Both the position numbers and the translations under genes were made by a program. Shown in pieces: positions 1 to 9,070 of a stretch of 47,793 bases of DNA. This DNA comes from Nitrospira sp. (GTDB lineage Bacteria > Nitrospirota > Nitrospiria > Nitrospirales > Nitrospiraceae), in NCBI GenBank assembly GCA_029240595.1, contig JARDZZ010000011.1, forward strand, positions 1 through 47,793, in the 5' to 3' direction. The notes beneath the pieces were generated by a model that was not told the origin of the DNA, did not search any database, and saw only the letters and a list, made by a program, of their open reading frames with translations. Each line of letters opens with the position of its first letter. Within the stretch, counting starts at the first letter, position 1.

Positions 1-2
1 CG

Positions 3-530
3 GCGAGGTATTTGGGGCGGCTGGCACGGAGCGTGAGGGCCGCGATGCCGGTTGTCGGCCTCATGACAGCTGTGCCCATGACACAGCTTGTCGTCGACCG
101 TGAACAATCAGGCCCGCTACTGCTGGAATGTTTTTGTACCGTCGGGGTCACCAACGCCGTTCGGGCAGGCGAACCGGTTCGTTCCAGGCTGGAAAGACCG
201 CTGGACCGCGATCAGGCAGGCACGATCAATATTATCCTGGTGACGAACGCAACCTTGACGATTCCTGCTTTGATCGGAGCCGTGCAAGTCGCCACAGAAA
301 GCAAGACCGCAACACTCATCAAACACAAGGTCCCAAGTGCCTATGAAAAAGCCGCCCTGGCGACAGGGACCGGTACCGATGCGGTGGTGCTTGCGAGCAG
401 CTTGGCAGGTGACCATAAGTTGCAGTACAGCGGGACGCATACCGAGATGGGAGCGCTGATTGGGCGGCTCGTCGGCCGTTGTGTGGAACGAGGGCTCCGT
501 CGCTTCGCTGGACGGAACAAGGCCCTGTAA
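3..530 (+). CDS. cbiZ: Adenosylcobinamide amidohydrolase (CbiZ-like), 5' end truncated by window
   Basis: Frame is open from position 3 (ARYLGRL...); motifs GTINIILVTNATLT, ESKTATL, ATGTGTDAVVLAS typical of CbiZ family. Confidence 0.8.
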   Translation, partial: ARYLGRLARSVRAAMPVVGLMTAVPMTQLVVDREQSGPLLLECFCTVGVTNAVRAGEPVRSRLERPLDRDQAGTINIILVTNATLTIPALIGAVQVATESKTATLIKHKVPSAYEKAALATGTGTDAVVLASSLAGDHKLQYSGTHTEMGALIGRLVGRCVERGLRRFAGRNKAL

Positions 531-970
531 GAGAATAAAGACGTCGTCAGATTCCTTCCTCAGGTTTGATTTTCCCTAAGTGGAATCCGTTCATACGCTT
601 CGCCCGACTTTCCGGTGCTGATCCTGGCGCCACGAATGGAGGCGAGTGGTCAATTTTTGCACAAACGGCATCATTTTGTCGCAACCTGAACAGTCGTGCG
701 GCGGACGAGTCTGAATGATGCTCATGTGTAGAGTACGTAAACCGCTGATCCGTCAGGCGTTTGTATTCCGTATTTACGTCGGCGCTGTTTGTAGGCGAAT
801 AAGCACAACCTTTGCACAGTGAGCCGAAGCTTCGAGCGGTTCGCCGCGGCGTCATGCGCGGGTGCATCGGCGACATCTTGTAGAAAAACAGGAATTGCTA
901 GGTGCTGCGCGCGAAGAATGAGAAAAGAAACGAAGCATCCGGACGAGTGACTTCACGAAGGAGGATAGGT

Positions 971-1708
971 ATGAAGGCGACATGGTTCAATTGGCGGATG
1001 GCGGGCGGAATCGCGGCGGTGGCGCTGATGTTCAATGCCAGCACGGTCCTGGCGGCCGGCGAGGCCGAAGTGGCGGAACATCTCATCGATCTGGTCAAGA
1101 TCGGCCGTGGAGTCATGTCGGAGCAGATGGGGAATATCAACGACGCCTCCAAAACCAACAAGGGCTTCACCGGCGACTACATGGCCGCTCAGGTCATCGA
1201 GCGGTTCAAAAAGAAGACCAAAATCGACCTCAGAATTCCCAACGCCGTTCCCCAAGCCGGTCTGTATCTCGCGCTGGTCGAGGCGGAAAAAGATGTCGTC
1301 GATGAAGCCCAACCGGTGATCAACCGTGCCGGCATCGGCTTCAAAGGATTCATCCCTGCGGTATTTGCCCGGAAGACCGGAGAAAACTTTTATAAAAAGA
1401 CAGGGGTGAAGTTAAAGCTGACGGGAATTGATTATCGCAACGTCAACAACAGACCGGATGATTTCGAGGCCGAAGTGCTTCGGATGTTCAGTGATCCGCG
1501 TCATCCGAAGGGTCAAACCTACGTCCGCAATACGATGCTGGACGGCCGGCCGGTGCTCCGCATGATGGACCCTGAGTACGCGGCGGCGTCTTGTTTGTCA
1601 TGCCACGGCGCGCCCAAGGGCGGCAAAGATATTACGGGTGGTCATAAAGAAGGCTGGAAAGAAGGGGATTTGGCCGGGGCGATCAGCGTCGTGCTGCCCC
1701 TGAAGTAG
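971..1708 (+). CDS. Periplasmic DUF3365 (Tll0287-like) single-heme protein
   Basis: ATG at 971 after AGGAGGATAGGT; signal peptide MKATWFNWRMAGGIAAVALMFNASTVLAA; one CXXCH (CLSCHG) near C-terminus with DUF3365-like context (VRNTMLDGRPVLRMMDPEYAAASCLSCHG). Track ORF starts upstream at 902. Confidence 0.8.
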   Translation: MKATWFNWRMAGGIAAVALMFNASTVLAAGEAEVAEHLIDLVKIGRGVMSEQMGNINDASKTNKGFTGDYMAAQVIERFKKKTKIDLRIPNAVPQAGLYLALVEAEKDVVDEAQPVINRAGIGFKGFIPAVFARKTGENFYKKTGVKLKLTGIDYRNVNNRPDDFEAEVLRMFSDPRHPKGQTYVRNTMLDGRPVLRMMDPEYAAASCLSCHGAPKGGKDITGGHKEGWKEGDLAGAISVVLPLK

Positions 1709-1754
1709 TGGTGGAATCCGGACGTCATTCATAACCAGAACAAGGAGAGAACCG

Positions 1755-2117
1755 ATGAGCAAGATTCTTGTCGTTGACGATTCGTACGCCGAGCTCCAGG
1801 TGATTGAGGGAGTGTTGAAAGGGGCAAATCATACCGTCGTGTCCTTCCCCAACACGGAGAAGCTCGAAGACAAGGTGGTTGGTGAGAAGCCGGATTTGAT
1901 CGTCATGGACGTCGTCATGCCGGGCCGTAACGGTTTTCAGGCCTGCCGCGATCTCAAGAACGACGACCGGACGAAGAATATCCCCATCATCCTCTGCACC
2001 TCCAAAGGCAATGAAAGTGACAAATTCTGGGGTCAGCAGCAGGGTGCCAATGCCCACGTCGTCAAGCCGTTCAAGGGTGACGAATTACTGGCGGCCGTGA
2101 AACGGGTGTTGGGATAA
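1755..2117 (+). CDS. CheY-like response regulator (PilG/PilH type)
   Basis: KILVVDDS, VMDVVMPGRNG, CTSKGNESDKFWGQQQGANAHVVKPF. Confidence 0.9.
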   Translation: MSKILVVDDSYAELQVIEGVLKGANHTVVSFPNTEKLEDKVVGEKPDLIVMDVVMPGRNGFQACRDLKNDDRTKNIPIILCTSKGNESDKFWGQQQGANAHVVKPFKGDELLAAVKRVLG

Positions 2118-2122
2118 CCGCC

Positions 2123-2644
2123 ATGAGTGCTCCGCAGGGCGCCACCTCGGTCGCGACCTCCCACGCCGATGCCATCGTTGCCTCGCAAGGGAGTGCTGCC
2201 CAAACTTCCGGCACATCGACCATACGGGCGGCCATCGTCTCGTTAGGGGGCGAGATGTTCTCGATCGACCTGCAAAACGTACGGGAAGTGTTTGTGGTCG
2301 AATCGGTGACGCCGGTTCCGGGCATGCCGTCCGGATTGATCGGTGTCACGAACCTGCGAGGATCCGTCGTCCCCTTGATCGATCTCAGGCAGATGATCGG
2401 CGTGGCCGCTGAGACCGCTCTCAAGTATGCCGTGGTCGTTAAGCACGGCAACTGGCAGGTCGGGGTCCTGGTGGATACGGTTCCCGAAATTCGCACCTTG
2501 TCGAAGGATCAGTTTTTACCGGCTCCGGTCGGCACGGGAGACGGAGTCAATCCCTTCGTGTCGACGGTCGTGAAGCTGGAAGACCGGCTTCGCGGGGTCT
2601 TGGAGACATCGGCCATACTTTCTCATTTCGAAGGCACAGGATAG
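2123..2644 (+). CDS. CheW-like scaffold protein (PilI type)
   Basis: VREVFVVESVTPVPGMPSGLIGVTNLRGSVVPLIDLRQMIG is a canonical CheW core. Confidence 0.9.
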   Translation: MSAPQGATSVATSHADAIVASQGSAAQTSGTSTIRAAIVSLGGEMFSIDLQNVREVFVVESVTPVPGMPSGLIGVTNLRGSVVPLIDLRQMIGVAAETALKYAVVVKHGNWQVGVLVDTVPEIRTLSKDQFLPAPVGTGDGVNPFVSTVVKLEDRLRGVLETSAILSHFEGTG

Positions 2645-2715
2645 TCGGAAGATCATCAGGACAGGGTGTGATGCTCATGGTGCGATCGGATCGCTAGGAG
2701 AAGGAGGAGGTTCCC

Positions 2716-4590
2716 ATGTTGAGGCTCAACTTTCTGAAATGGTTTGAAAACTTAAAGACACAGGCCAAACTGCTGACGGTGTTCGGCTTGGTCGGCGTCA
2801 TCATCGCCGCAATGGCCGGCGTCGGTATCGTGACCAACGGCCGCTTGGCGACGCAAGCGGAAACCGTGTACATCGATTACACGGTTCCGTTGACCGAATT
2901 CAACCAGCTGTTGTTCAACGTGAACCGGTACCACGAAGCGTTGGTCGACGTCTCCCGCACGCCGCGCGCCTCCGACTTCGAAATCGAGTTGAAGGACATT
3001 GCTCCGTACCGCGCAGAAGTCGAACGGCTCCTCGCGAGCTATGAAAAGACGACGTTACGAACATCCAGCAGCGGCCGAGATGAAGCCAAAGACCTGGCTG
3101 AACTGAAGGCCGCGGTCACCCAGTTCTTCAATGAGGGCGATGCCGCAGTCACAACCATCAAGGAAAGTTTCGAGAACAAGGGGCTGACATCATCCCAGGC
3201 TCTGGCCATGCGGGAATTGGGCGCCCTGGCCATCACGGTGAGCATGAGCCCTGCCTATGAAAAGGTGACCCAACGCCATGCCGAACAGATCAAGACCATG
3301 TCGGAAGTGGCGAAAGACCTCTCCGAAGAAGCCAAGGGCATGGCTGCCAACGCGACCATGATCCTGGTGGTCGGCGGTATCGCGGCCGTGCTGTTGGGTT
3401 TGGCCCTCGGATATTGGGTGGCACACAAGCTCTCATTGGGTATCGGGCAGGTCGCCAGCGTCGCGCAGCAAGCGGCGAGCGGCAATTACCAAGCCCGCGC
3501 GAAGATCGCGTCCAAGGACGAATTGGGCCAGATGGCCACCTCGTTCAACACCATGTTGGACCGTATTACGGCGCTGGTGACGTCGGAAGGCGAACGCGAC
3601 GAGATGCAAAAGCGTTTGATGAACTTCCTTGTCCTCGTGTCGGATGTCGGTAAAGGAGACCTCACGAAGCGCGGTGAAGTGACGGCCGACATGTTCGGCA
3701 ACCTGGCGGACGGATTCAACCTCATGATCGCCCGGTTCGGACAGCTGCTCAAACAGGTCCGTGAGGCGGCCGAACGTGTCAACAAGTCAGCCGGCACGCT
3801 CCGTGACAGCGCCGGTCAGATGGCCGGAACCGCCAAACACCAAGCGGACGAGTCGGCTAAGACGCTCAGCGCGGTCGAGCAGCTCGCTTCGCAAATGCGT
3901 CAGGTAGCCGAAACGGCAGGCGCCTCTTCGGAATCCGCCAAACAAGTGTTGCAAGCCACGGAGCGCGGGCGTGTCGCGGTGCAGGAAACCGTGCAGGACA
4001 TGCAGAGCATTCGTTCAGCGGTGCAACGCATGTCGAAGCAGGTGAAGGGACTCGGCGACCGGTCGCTGGAAATTTCACAGATCGTGTCGACGATTCGAGA
4101 CATTGCGAATCAGACCAACCTGCTGGCGCTCAACGCCGCCATCGAGGCGGCAGGCGCCGGAGAAGCCGGAGCACGGTTCGCGGTCGTCGCCGACCAGGTC
4201 CGGAAACTGGCCGAAAGCTCCACGCAAGCGACGCGCGAAATCGCGGATCTCGTGAAAGTGATTCAATCGGAAACACAGGACGCGGTCGTCGCCATGGAAC
4301 AAGAAACCCAGGCGGTGGAAGCTGGATCGGCTTCCGCGCTGCGTACCGGTGAAGTGTTCAACGAGATTTCAGGCATCGCCCAACGGTCCGCCGAATTGGC
4401 CCAGACCATCGCCAGTTCCGCTGCCACCCAGACAGCGTCTACGGACCAGGTGGGTCGCTCGATCAAGGACTTCACCGGCGGTGCGGTGGCGACGCAGAAA
4501 GCCACCGATGCGGCACGATTGACCGTCGAAGACATGGCCAAACTCGCCGACGGTCTGACGGCGTCGGTCGCGCAGTTCAAGCTGGCCTAA
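2716..4590 (+). CDS. Methyl-accepting chemotaxis protein (PilJ-like), 4-helix-bundle input, tandem HAMP
   Basis: N-terminal TM, second TM ([24 protein letters not shown]), two HAMP-like regions, signalling tip [36 protein letters not shown]. Confidence 0.92.
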   Translation: MLRLNFLKWFENLKTQAKLLTVFGLVGVIIAAMAGVGIVTNGRLATQAETVYIDYTVPLTEFNQLLFNVNRYHEALVDVSRTPRASDFEIELKDIAPYRAEVERLLASYEKTTLRTSSSGRDEAKDLAELKAAVTQFFNEGDAAVTTIKESFENKGLTSSQALAMRELGALAITVSMSPAYEKVTQRHAEQIKTMSEVAKDLSEEAKGMAANATMILVVGGIAAVLLGLALGYWVAHKLSLGIGQVASVAQQAASGNYQARAKIASKDELGQMATSFNTMLDRITALVTSEGERDEMQKRLMNFLVLVSDVGKGDLTKRGEVTADMFGNLADGFNLMIARFGQLLKQVREAAERVNKSAGTLRDSAGQMAGTAKHQADESAKTLSAVEQLASQMRQVAETAGASSESAKQVLQATERGRVAVQETVQDMQSIRSAVQRMSKQVKGLGDRSLEISQIVSTIRDIANQTNLLALNAAIEAAGAGEAGARFAVVADQVRKLAESSTQATREIADLVKVIQSETQDAVVAMEQETQAVEAGSASALRTGEVFNEISGIAQRSAELAQTIASSAATQTASTDQVGRSIKDFTGGAVATQKATDAARLTVEDMAKLADGLTASVAQFKLA

Positions 4591-4599
4591 GGTCTGGTA

Positions 4600-4626
4600 C
4601 CCGGAGCGCCGTACCGGCGCTCCGGG
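4600..4626 (+). other. Perfect 12-bp GC-rich hairpin between mcp and cheA
   Basis: CCCGGAGCGCCG-TAC-CGGCGCTCCGGG; no T-tract follows. Confidence 0.8.
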
Positions 4627-4641
4627 TCAGAAAGGATAGGG

Positions 4642-7600
4642 ATGAGCTCCGAACTGGACCGTCAGGGCCTCCTCGACATCTTTATAATGGAAGCCGCAGA
4701 AGCGCTCGCTGCGCTCTCGGCGGCCGTGAATCCTCCCGGCGACAGCGTGCCGAGCGCCTCAGAGCTCCAGGATCAGTATGTATGGGCGCACAAAGTTCGA
4801 GGGGCTTCCGGCATCTACGGCTTTACGGGCCTCTCGCTGTTGGGCGAGCTCCTCGAATCGACACTCGAACAGTCTACGTCCATCGACCCGGCTCTGTGGC
4901 TCAAGACGGTCGGTGCGTTGCGCGGCATGGTCGAAGCGTTTCAATCGCAACTGGATGTCATCAAGCAGGGCGGCCAGGAGGACCCATCGGTGAGTGCCCA
5001 TTGGAAGAAAGAGGTCATGACCCTGTTGCCGGCTTCCTCAGATGCGTCCTCCGAGGATGGTTCGAAAGAGCTGGGCACGGACTACCTGGTTCCGACCATC
5101 GATGCCGAAGTGCTGTCCTATTTCGCCCCTGAAGCCGATGAATATCTCCAGACATTGGAGGTCCTGACCAACCGTCTCAAAGAAAATCCGGGGGACGCAG
5201 AGACCATCCAGGCGCTGTACCGGACCGCCCATACGCTCAAAGGGTCTGCACACACCATCGGGTTCAAGGTCATCGGCGACATTGCGCATCCGATTGAATC
5301 CTGCATGATCGCGGTGCGCGATGGACACATCCCCGTGTCGACAGCGCTCCTGGCGACGATCGGAGATGCTGCGGCTCTCATTCGCCTGGTGATGCGCCGG
5401 GACGAAAGCCATCTCGCACAATTGCGCCAGGGCGTCCCGGGTGTCACCCAGACCTTGCAACAGATCCAGAGCGGTCAGCCCGTTGGTGCACCGGCGCCGG
5501 CCATCGCGCATGCACAGGAACCACCCGTCGCCCAGGTTGCGACGGCTGTGTTAGAGCCGTCGGTTGTCACGGATCAGCCCGCCGCTGCGGTGCCTGCTCC
5601 CTCATTGACCGATGAGTATCTCATGCCGCAGCTCGACCCGGAGGTCTTGTCCTATTTCGCGCCCGAAGCACAGGAGTATTTGGAGTCCTTGGAAGCGCAA
5701 CTGCTTCGCCTTGAAAAAGAACCGCAGAATCCGGATTTGATCAATCAATTGTTCCGCACCGCCCATACGCTGAAAGGGTCTGCCTATACCGTCGGCTTCC
5801 AATCGATCGGCGACCTGACGCATTACATCGAAGATTTTATGGGTGCCGTGCGGGAAAGCCGGATCAAGGTCCTGCCGGGGCATACCGACGTCCTCCTGCG
5901 ATCGGTGGATGTCGTGCGCCTATTGATGCGCCGTGATCCCACGCTGACGGGAACCGTTCGTCAGCGGTTTGCCGCGGCGATGACCGCGCTCAAACAACTT
6001 GAACAGACGAAAACGGTCGAGACCGTTGTCAAAGCGGCTCCTGTTCAGCCGATGCCCGAGCCGGTCGTCGAACAGGCTGCTCAGCAACCCGAGCCTGAGC
6101 AGGGCAAGGTGAGGGATGCGGCCGTTGAGGAACGGGAAGTCATTCGCGTCAGCCGTGATCGGCTGGAACGGCTGCTCAACCTCGTCGGCGAATTGGTCAT
6201 CGGTCGTGGGCGGCTCGAGCAGCGTCTCAGTGTCTTGGAGCAGCTGTCGCAGCAAGTCTTGGCTTGCAAAGTGCGATTGACAGATTCTGTTCGCTCGTTC
6301 GAAGAGAAACACACCTTTACACTTCCCACCTCCGCCGGCGGGACAGCGGATCAGGCAAGGACGGGTAGTGCCGCGGCGGCCTTCCAGGGACTGAGCGATT
6401 TTGGCAGCCTCGAATTCGACAAGTACGACGACTTCAACATTCTGGCCCGGCGCATCAGCGAAGTCACGGCGGACATCTCCGAGTCCATGACGCAGTTGAG
6501 CGGATCCATCCGGCGGTCGCATGAGGACATGAGCCAACTGCAGCAACTCACACTCGGCATGCGGGATGAGATCGCCCGCGCGCGTATGGTGCCGATCGGC
6601 ACGCCGTTCACACGCTTCCGCCGGGCGACTCGGGAAATGGCAAGGGCGACGGGTAAGGAAGTCACCCTGGTCACCTCCGGAGAACACACGGAAGTGGACA
6701 CCGGCGTCGTCGAGCGTCTCGTCGATCCGTTGGTCCATCTGGTTCGCAATGCCGTCTACCATGGGATTGAGCCGGCGGCGTTGCGCGTCTCCAAGGGAAA
6801 GCCCGCGGCCGGCACGATCTATCTCCACGCCTCTCATCGAGGCAATGCCGTTCTGATCGAAGTGGAAGACGATGGGGCCGGTCTCGATATCGACAAAATC
6901 CGCGCGAAGGCGGTCGAGCGCGGCCTTGTGCGTTCTGACATCGCCAAAAACCTTCCCGAAGGCGAGGCCATCAAGTTCATCTTTCTTCCCGGCTTCTCGA
7001 CCGCCGAGCAGGTGGGTGATCAGGCGGGCCGCGGCGTCGGCATGGATGTCGTCAAACGGGTCATCGAGAGCATGAATGGCCATATCGACGTCGAATCCAT
7101 CCGCGGTGTCGGTACCAAATTTACGCTCCATTTGCCGCTGACGCTGCTCATCGCGACTGCTCTGATGGTCCGTTCCGGAGAGGAACGTTACGGGATTCCG
7201 CTGCCGAGCGTCCGTGAGGTGACGATGCTCACGGCCGGTTCCCTCCAACAGATGGGCGAGCGGTCGATGCTGCATCTCGGAGACGAAGCCGTGGACGTGC
7301 AGCCTCTGCAGCAGCTGATGTATCGGAACGGCTCGGCCCGGGTGGAAGTGGGAAAACCGGTCGTCATTGTGCGCACCGGCACGGGGCCTGTCGGCTTGGC
7401 CGTGGACGAGTTGCTCGGCCGGCAGGAAATCGTCATTAAGCCGATCGGTGCGCTTAAATCATTGGAGCGGTCCTGTTTCGGCGGGGCCACCATCGATCCC
7501 GAAGGGCGCGTGGTGCTCGTGCTCGATCCTGCACGGCTGATCTCGGGTGGCGAGCAAGCCGGCTCGCAGTTGGAAACACTGAATGAGACGACCGCAGGTA

Positions 7601-8034
7601 CCGACACGGAGACGCCGTTCCAAGAACCGATGCCTCAGCCGACCGTCGAGCAAAAGATTCTCCTGATCGACGACTCGTTAAGCATCCGAAAGTTCGTGGG
7701 GCGCATGCTGGAAACCGCAGGCTATGAGGTCGATACCGCCGTGGACGGCGAGGAAGGACTTCGCAAGGCGTCCGCGAAGAATTACCGGCTGATCCTGACC
7801 GATCTCGAGATGCCGAAGCTGAACGGATATGAAGTGATTCAGGCGCTACGCAGCAGATCGCAGACGCAACAGACGCCGATTATCGTCATGACGACGCGTG
7901 CCGGTGACAAACACCGCCAGATGGCGCTGAACGTCGGCGCGAGTTCGTATATCGCCAAGCCGGTTGAAGAGCGGGCGCTGATCCAGGAGCTGGAACGCTG
8001 GATCGGACAAGAGTCGCCCGCACGGAAAGCCTAG
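4642..8034 (+). CDS. Hybrid chemotaxis histidine kinase CheA (ChpA/PilL type): three Hpt, H-ATPase, CheW-like, C-terminal receiver
   Basis: Hpt motifs AHKVRGASG, AHTLKGSAHTIG, AHTLKGSAYTVG; HLVRNAVYHGIE; EVEDDGAGLD; GRGVGMDVV; C-terminal ILLIDDSLSIRKF...LTDLEMP. Confidence 0.95.
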   Translation: MSSELDRQGLLDIFIMEAAEALAALSAAVNPPGDSVPSASELQDQYVWAHKVRGASGIYGFTGLSLLGELLESTLEQSTSIDPALWLKTVGALRGMVEAFQSQLDVIKQGGQEDPSVSAHWKKEVMTLLPASSDASSEDGSKELGTDYLVPTIDAEVLSYFAPEADEYLQTLEVLTNRLKENPGDAETIQALYRTAHTLKGSAHTIGFKVIGDIAHPIESCMIAVRDGHIPVSTALLATIGDAAALIRLVMRRDESHLAQLRQGVPGVTQTLQQIQSGQPVGAPAPAIAHAQEPPVAQVATAVLEPSVVTDQPAAAVPAPSLTDEYLMPQLDPEVLSYFAPEAQEYLESLEAQLLRLEKEPQNPDLINQLFRTAHTLKGSAYTVGFQSIGDLTHYIEDFMGAVRESRIKVLPGHTDVLLRSVDVVRLLMRRDPTLTGTVRQRFAAAMTALKQLEQTKTVETVVKAAPVQPMPEPVVEQAAQQPEPEQGKVRDAAVEEREVIRVSRDRLERLLNLVGELVIGRGRLEQRLSVLEQLSQQVLACKVRLTDSVRSFEEKHTFTLPTSAGGTADQARTGSAAAAFQGLSDFGSLEFDKYDDFNILARRISEVTADISESMTQLSGSIRRSHEDMSQLQQLTLGMRDEIARARMVPIGTPFTRFRRATREMARATGKEVTLVTSGEHTEVDTGVVERLVDPLVHLVRNAVYHGIEPAALRVSKGKPAAGTIYLHASHRGNAVLIEVEDDGAGLDIDKIRAKAVERGLVRSDIAKNLPEGEAIKFIFLPGFSTAEQVGDQAGRGVGMDVVKRVIESMNGHIDVESIRGVGTKFTLHLPLTLLIATALMVRSGEERYGIPLPSVREVTMLTAGSLQQMGERSMLHLGDEAVDVQPLQQLMYRNGSARVEVGKPVVIVRTGTGPVGLAVDELLGRQEIVIKPIGALKSLERSCFGGATIDPEGRVVLVLDPARLISGGEQAGSQLETLNETTAGTDTETPFQEPMPQPTVEQKILLIDDSLSIRKFVGRMLETAGYEVDTAVDGEEGLRKASAKNYRLILTDLEMPKLNGYEVIQALRSRSQTQQTPIIVMTTRAGDKHRQMALNVGASSYIAKPVEERALIQELERWIGQESPARKA

Positions 8035-8085
8035 GACCTCCCGGCGGCCTGGCCGCAAGGATGGAGGGAGGACAGTGACACAGTC

Positions 8086-8574
8086 ATGAGTTTGCGTGGC
8101 CATCATATCGCGACCACGGCCGTGGTGCAGACGGCCAGATTTCTGGTCGTGCGCTTCGACAGGATACTCTGCGCCCTGCCGTCGCAAGGCGTCCGGGGCG
8201 TCCTCACGCCGGCTGAGGCCGGTACCGGAAGCCAGGTCACGGCTGTCGGCATCACCTATCAGGATATAGATCTGGCAAGCCGGCTCGGGGTCACGCTCGA
8301 TCCGGCCAATTCCGACATGCGCGTCGTCCTCTATTCCAACGGTCAGACGAATGGGGCGATGCGTGTCGAGGCTGTCATTGGCATGATCGAAGTCGAGCGG
8401 GAGGAGTGCCGGCCGTTGCCCTCGCACTTCCAACACGAAGAACGCACCTGGATATCAGGGACGACGATGTGCAAGGACGAGCTCGTGTTGATCCTGACTC
8501 CGGAATGGGTGCTGGGTGAACTGGGGGAAGTTGTGGCGGGAGCCACCGGACAACGAGTCCTCTCCGCCTCATAG
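8086..8574 (+). CDS. CheW-like domain protein
   Basis: FLVVRFDRILCALPSQGVRGVLTPAEA and position in the che operon; divergent CheW fold inferred. Confidence 0.65.
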   Translation: MSLRGHHIATTAVVQTARFLVVRFDRILCALPSQGVRGVLTPAEAGTGSQVTAVGITYQDIDLASRLGVTLDPANSDMRVVLYSNGQTNGAMRVEAVIGMIEVEREECRPLPSHFQHEERTWISGTTMCKDELVLILTPEWVLGELGEVVAGATGQRVLSAS

Positions 8575-8581
8575 GTGACGG

Positions 8582-9046
8582 ATGTTACGAGCAGCGCAAA
8601 AACATGACCAGGTTAGCGCCAAACGATGGTGGAACGTCGTCGTGTTTTCCGTCGGCGGGAAAAAGCTGGCGGCTAGAACTGAGGATGTCGGCGGTATCGC
8701 GCCGTGGATCGAGCCCTTGCCGGTCCCCAGCCGTACGCCGTTTGTGGGAGCCATGCTGAAACGGGATAAAGACGTGATGCCCGTTTATGATCTTGGAGGC
8801 CGGCTTAGCCGGCATCCGGAAGGCGATACGCTACTGTGTCTGGTGGCCCGCCACGTCGACGGGCCGATGGCGATTTGTATCGACGGCGTGATCCCATCGC
8901 TGCACAATGTGGATGTCGCTCAGATCCTTCCCAGCAAGCGCCTGGATCTCGAAACCCTCGGGAGTTTTAGCGAAGAAGGACAGGATATCGAGATCGTGGC
9001 GCTTCAAAGGCTGGGCCGCAATCGCCAGGACTACGTAGGGTCGTAA
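8582..9046 (+). CDS. CheW-like domain protein
   Basis: VVFSVGGKKLAARTEDVGGIAPWIEPLPVPSRTPFVGAMLKRDKDVMPVYDLGGRL resembles CheW core. Confidence 0.75.
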   Translation: MLRAAQKHDQVSAKRWWNVVVFSVGGKKLAARTEDVGGIAPWIEPLPVPSRTPFVGAMLKRDKDVMPVYDLGGRLSRHPEGDTLLCLVARHVDGPMAICIDGVIPSLHNVDVAQILPSKRLDLETLGSFSEEGQDIEIVALQRLGRNRQDYVGS

Positions 9047-9070
9047 GTTGAACAGCGAAAGGACTGATAC

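Noticed and set aside
531-970. Riboswitch or sigma54/sigma28 promoter in the spacer before the heme protein
   Set aside because: Looked for c-di-GMP riboswitch-like motifs and TGGCAC-N5-TTGC or TAAA-N15-GCCGATAA; none convincingly found by eye
5920-7275. 451-aa minus-strand ORF opposite cheA
   Set aside because: Antisense to a strongly supported CheA; product is His/Arg/Asp-rich with no motif, typical of high-GC shadow ORFs
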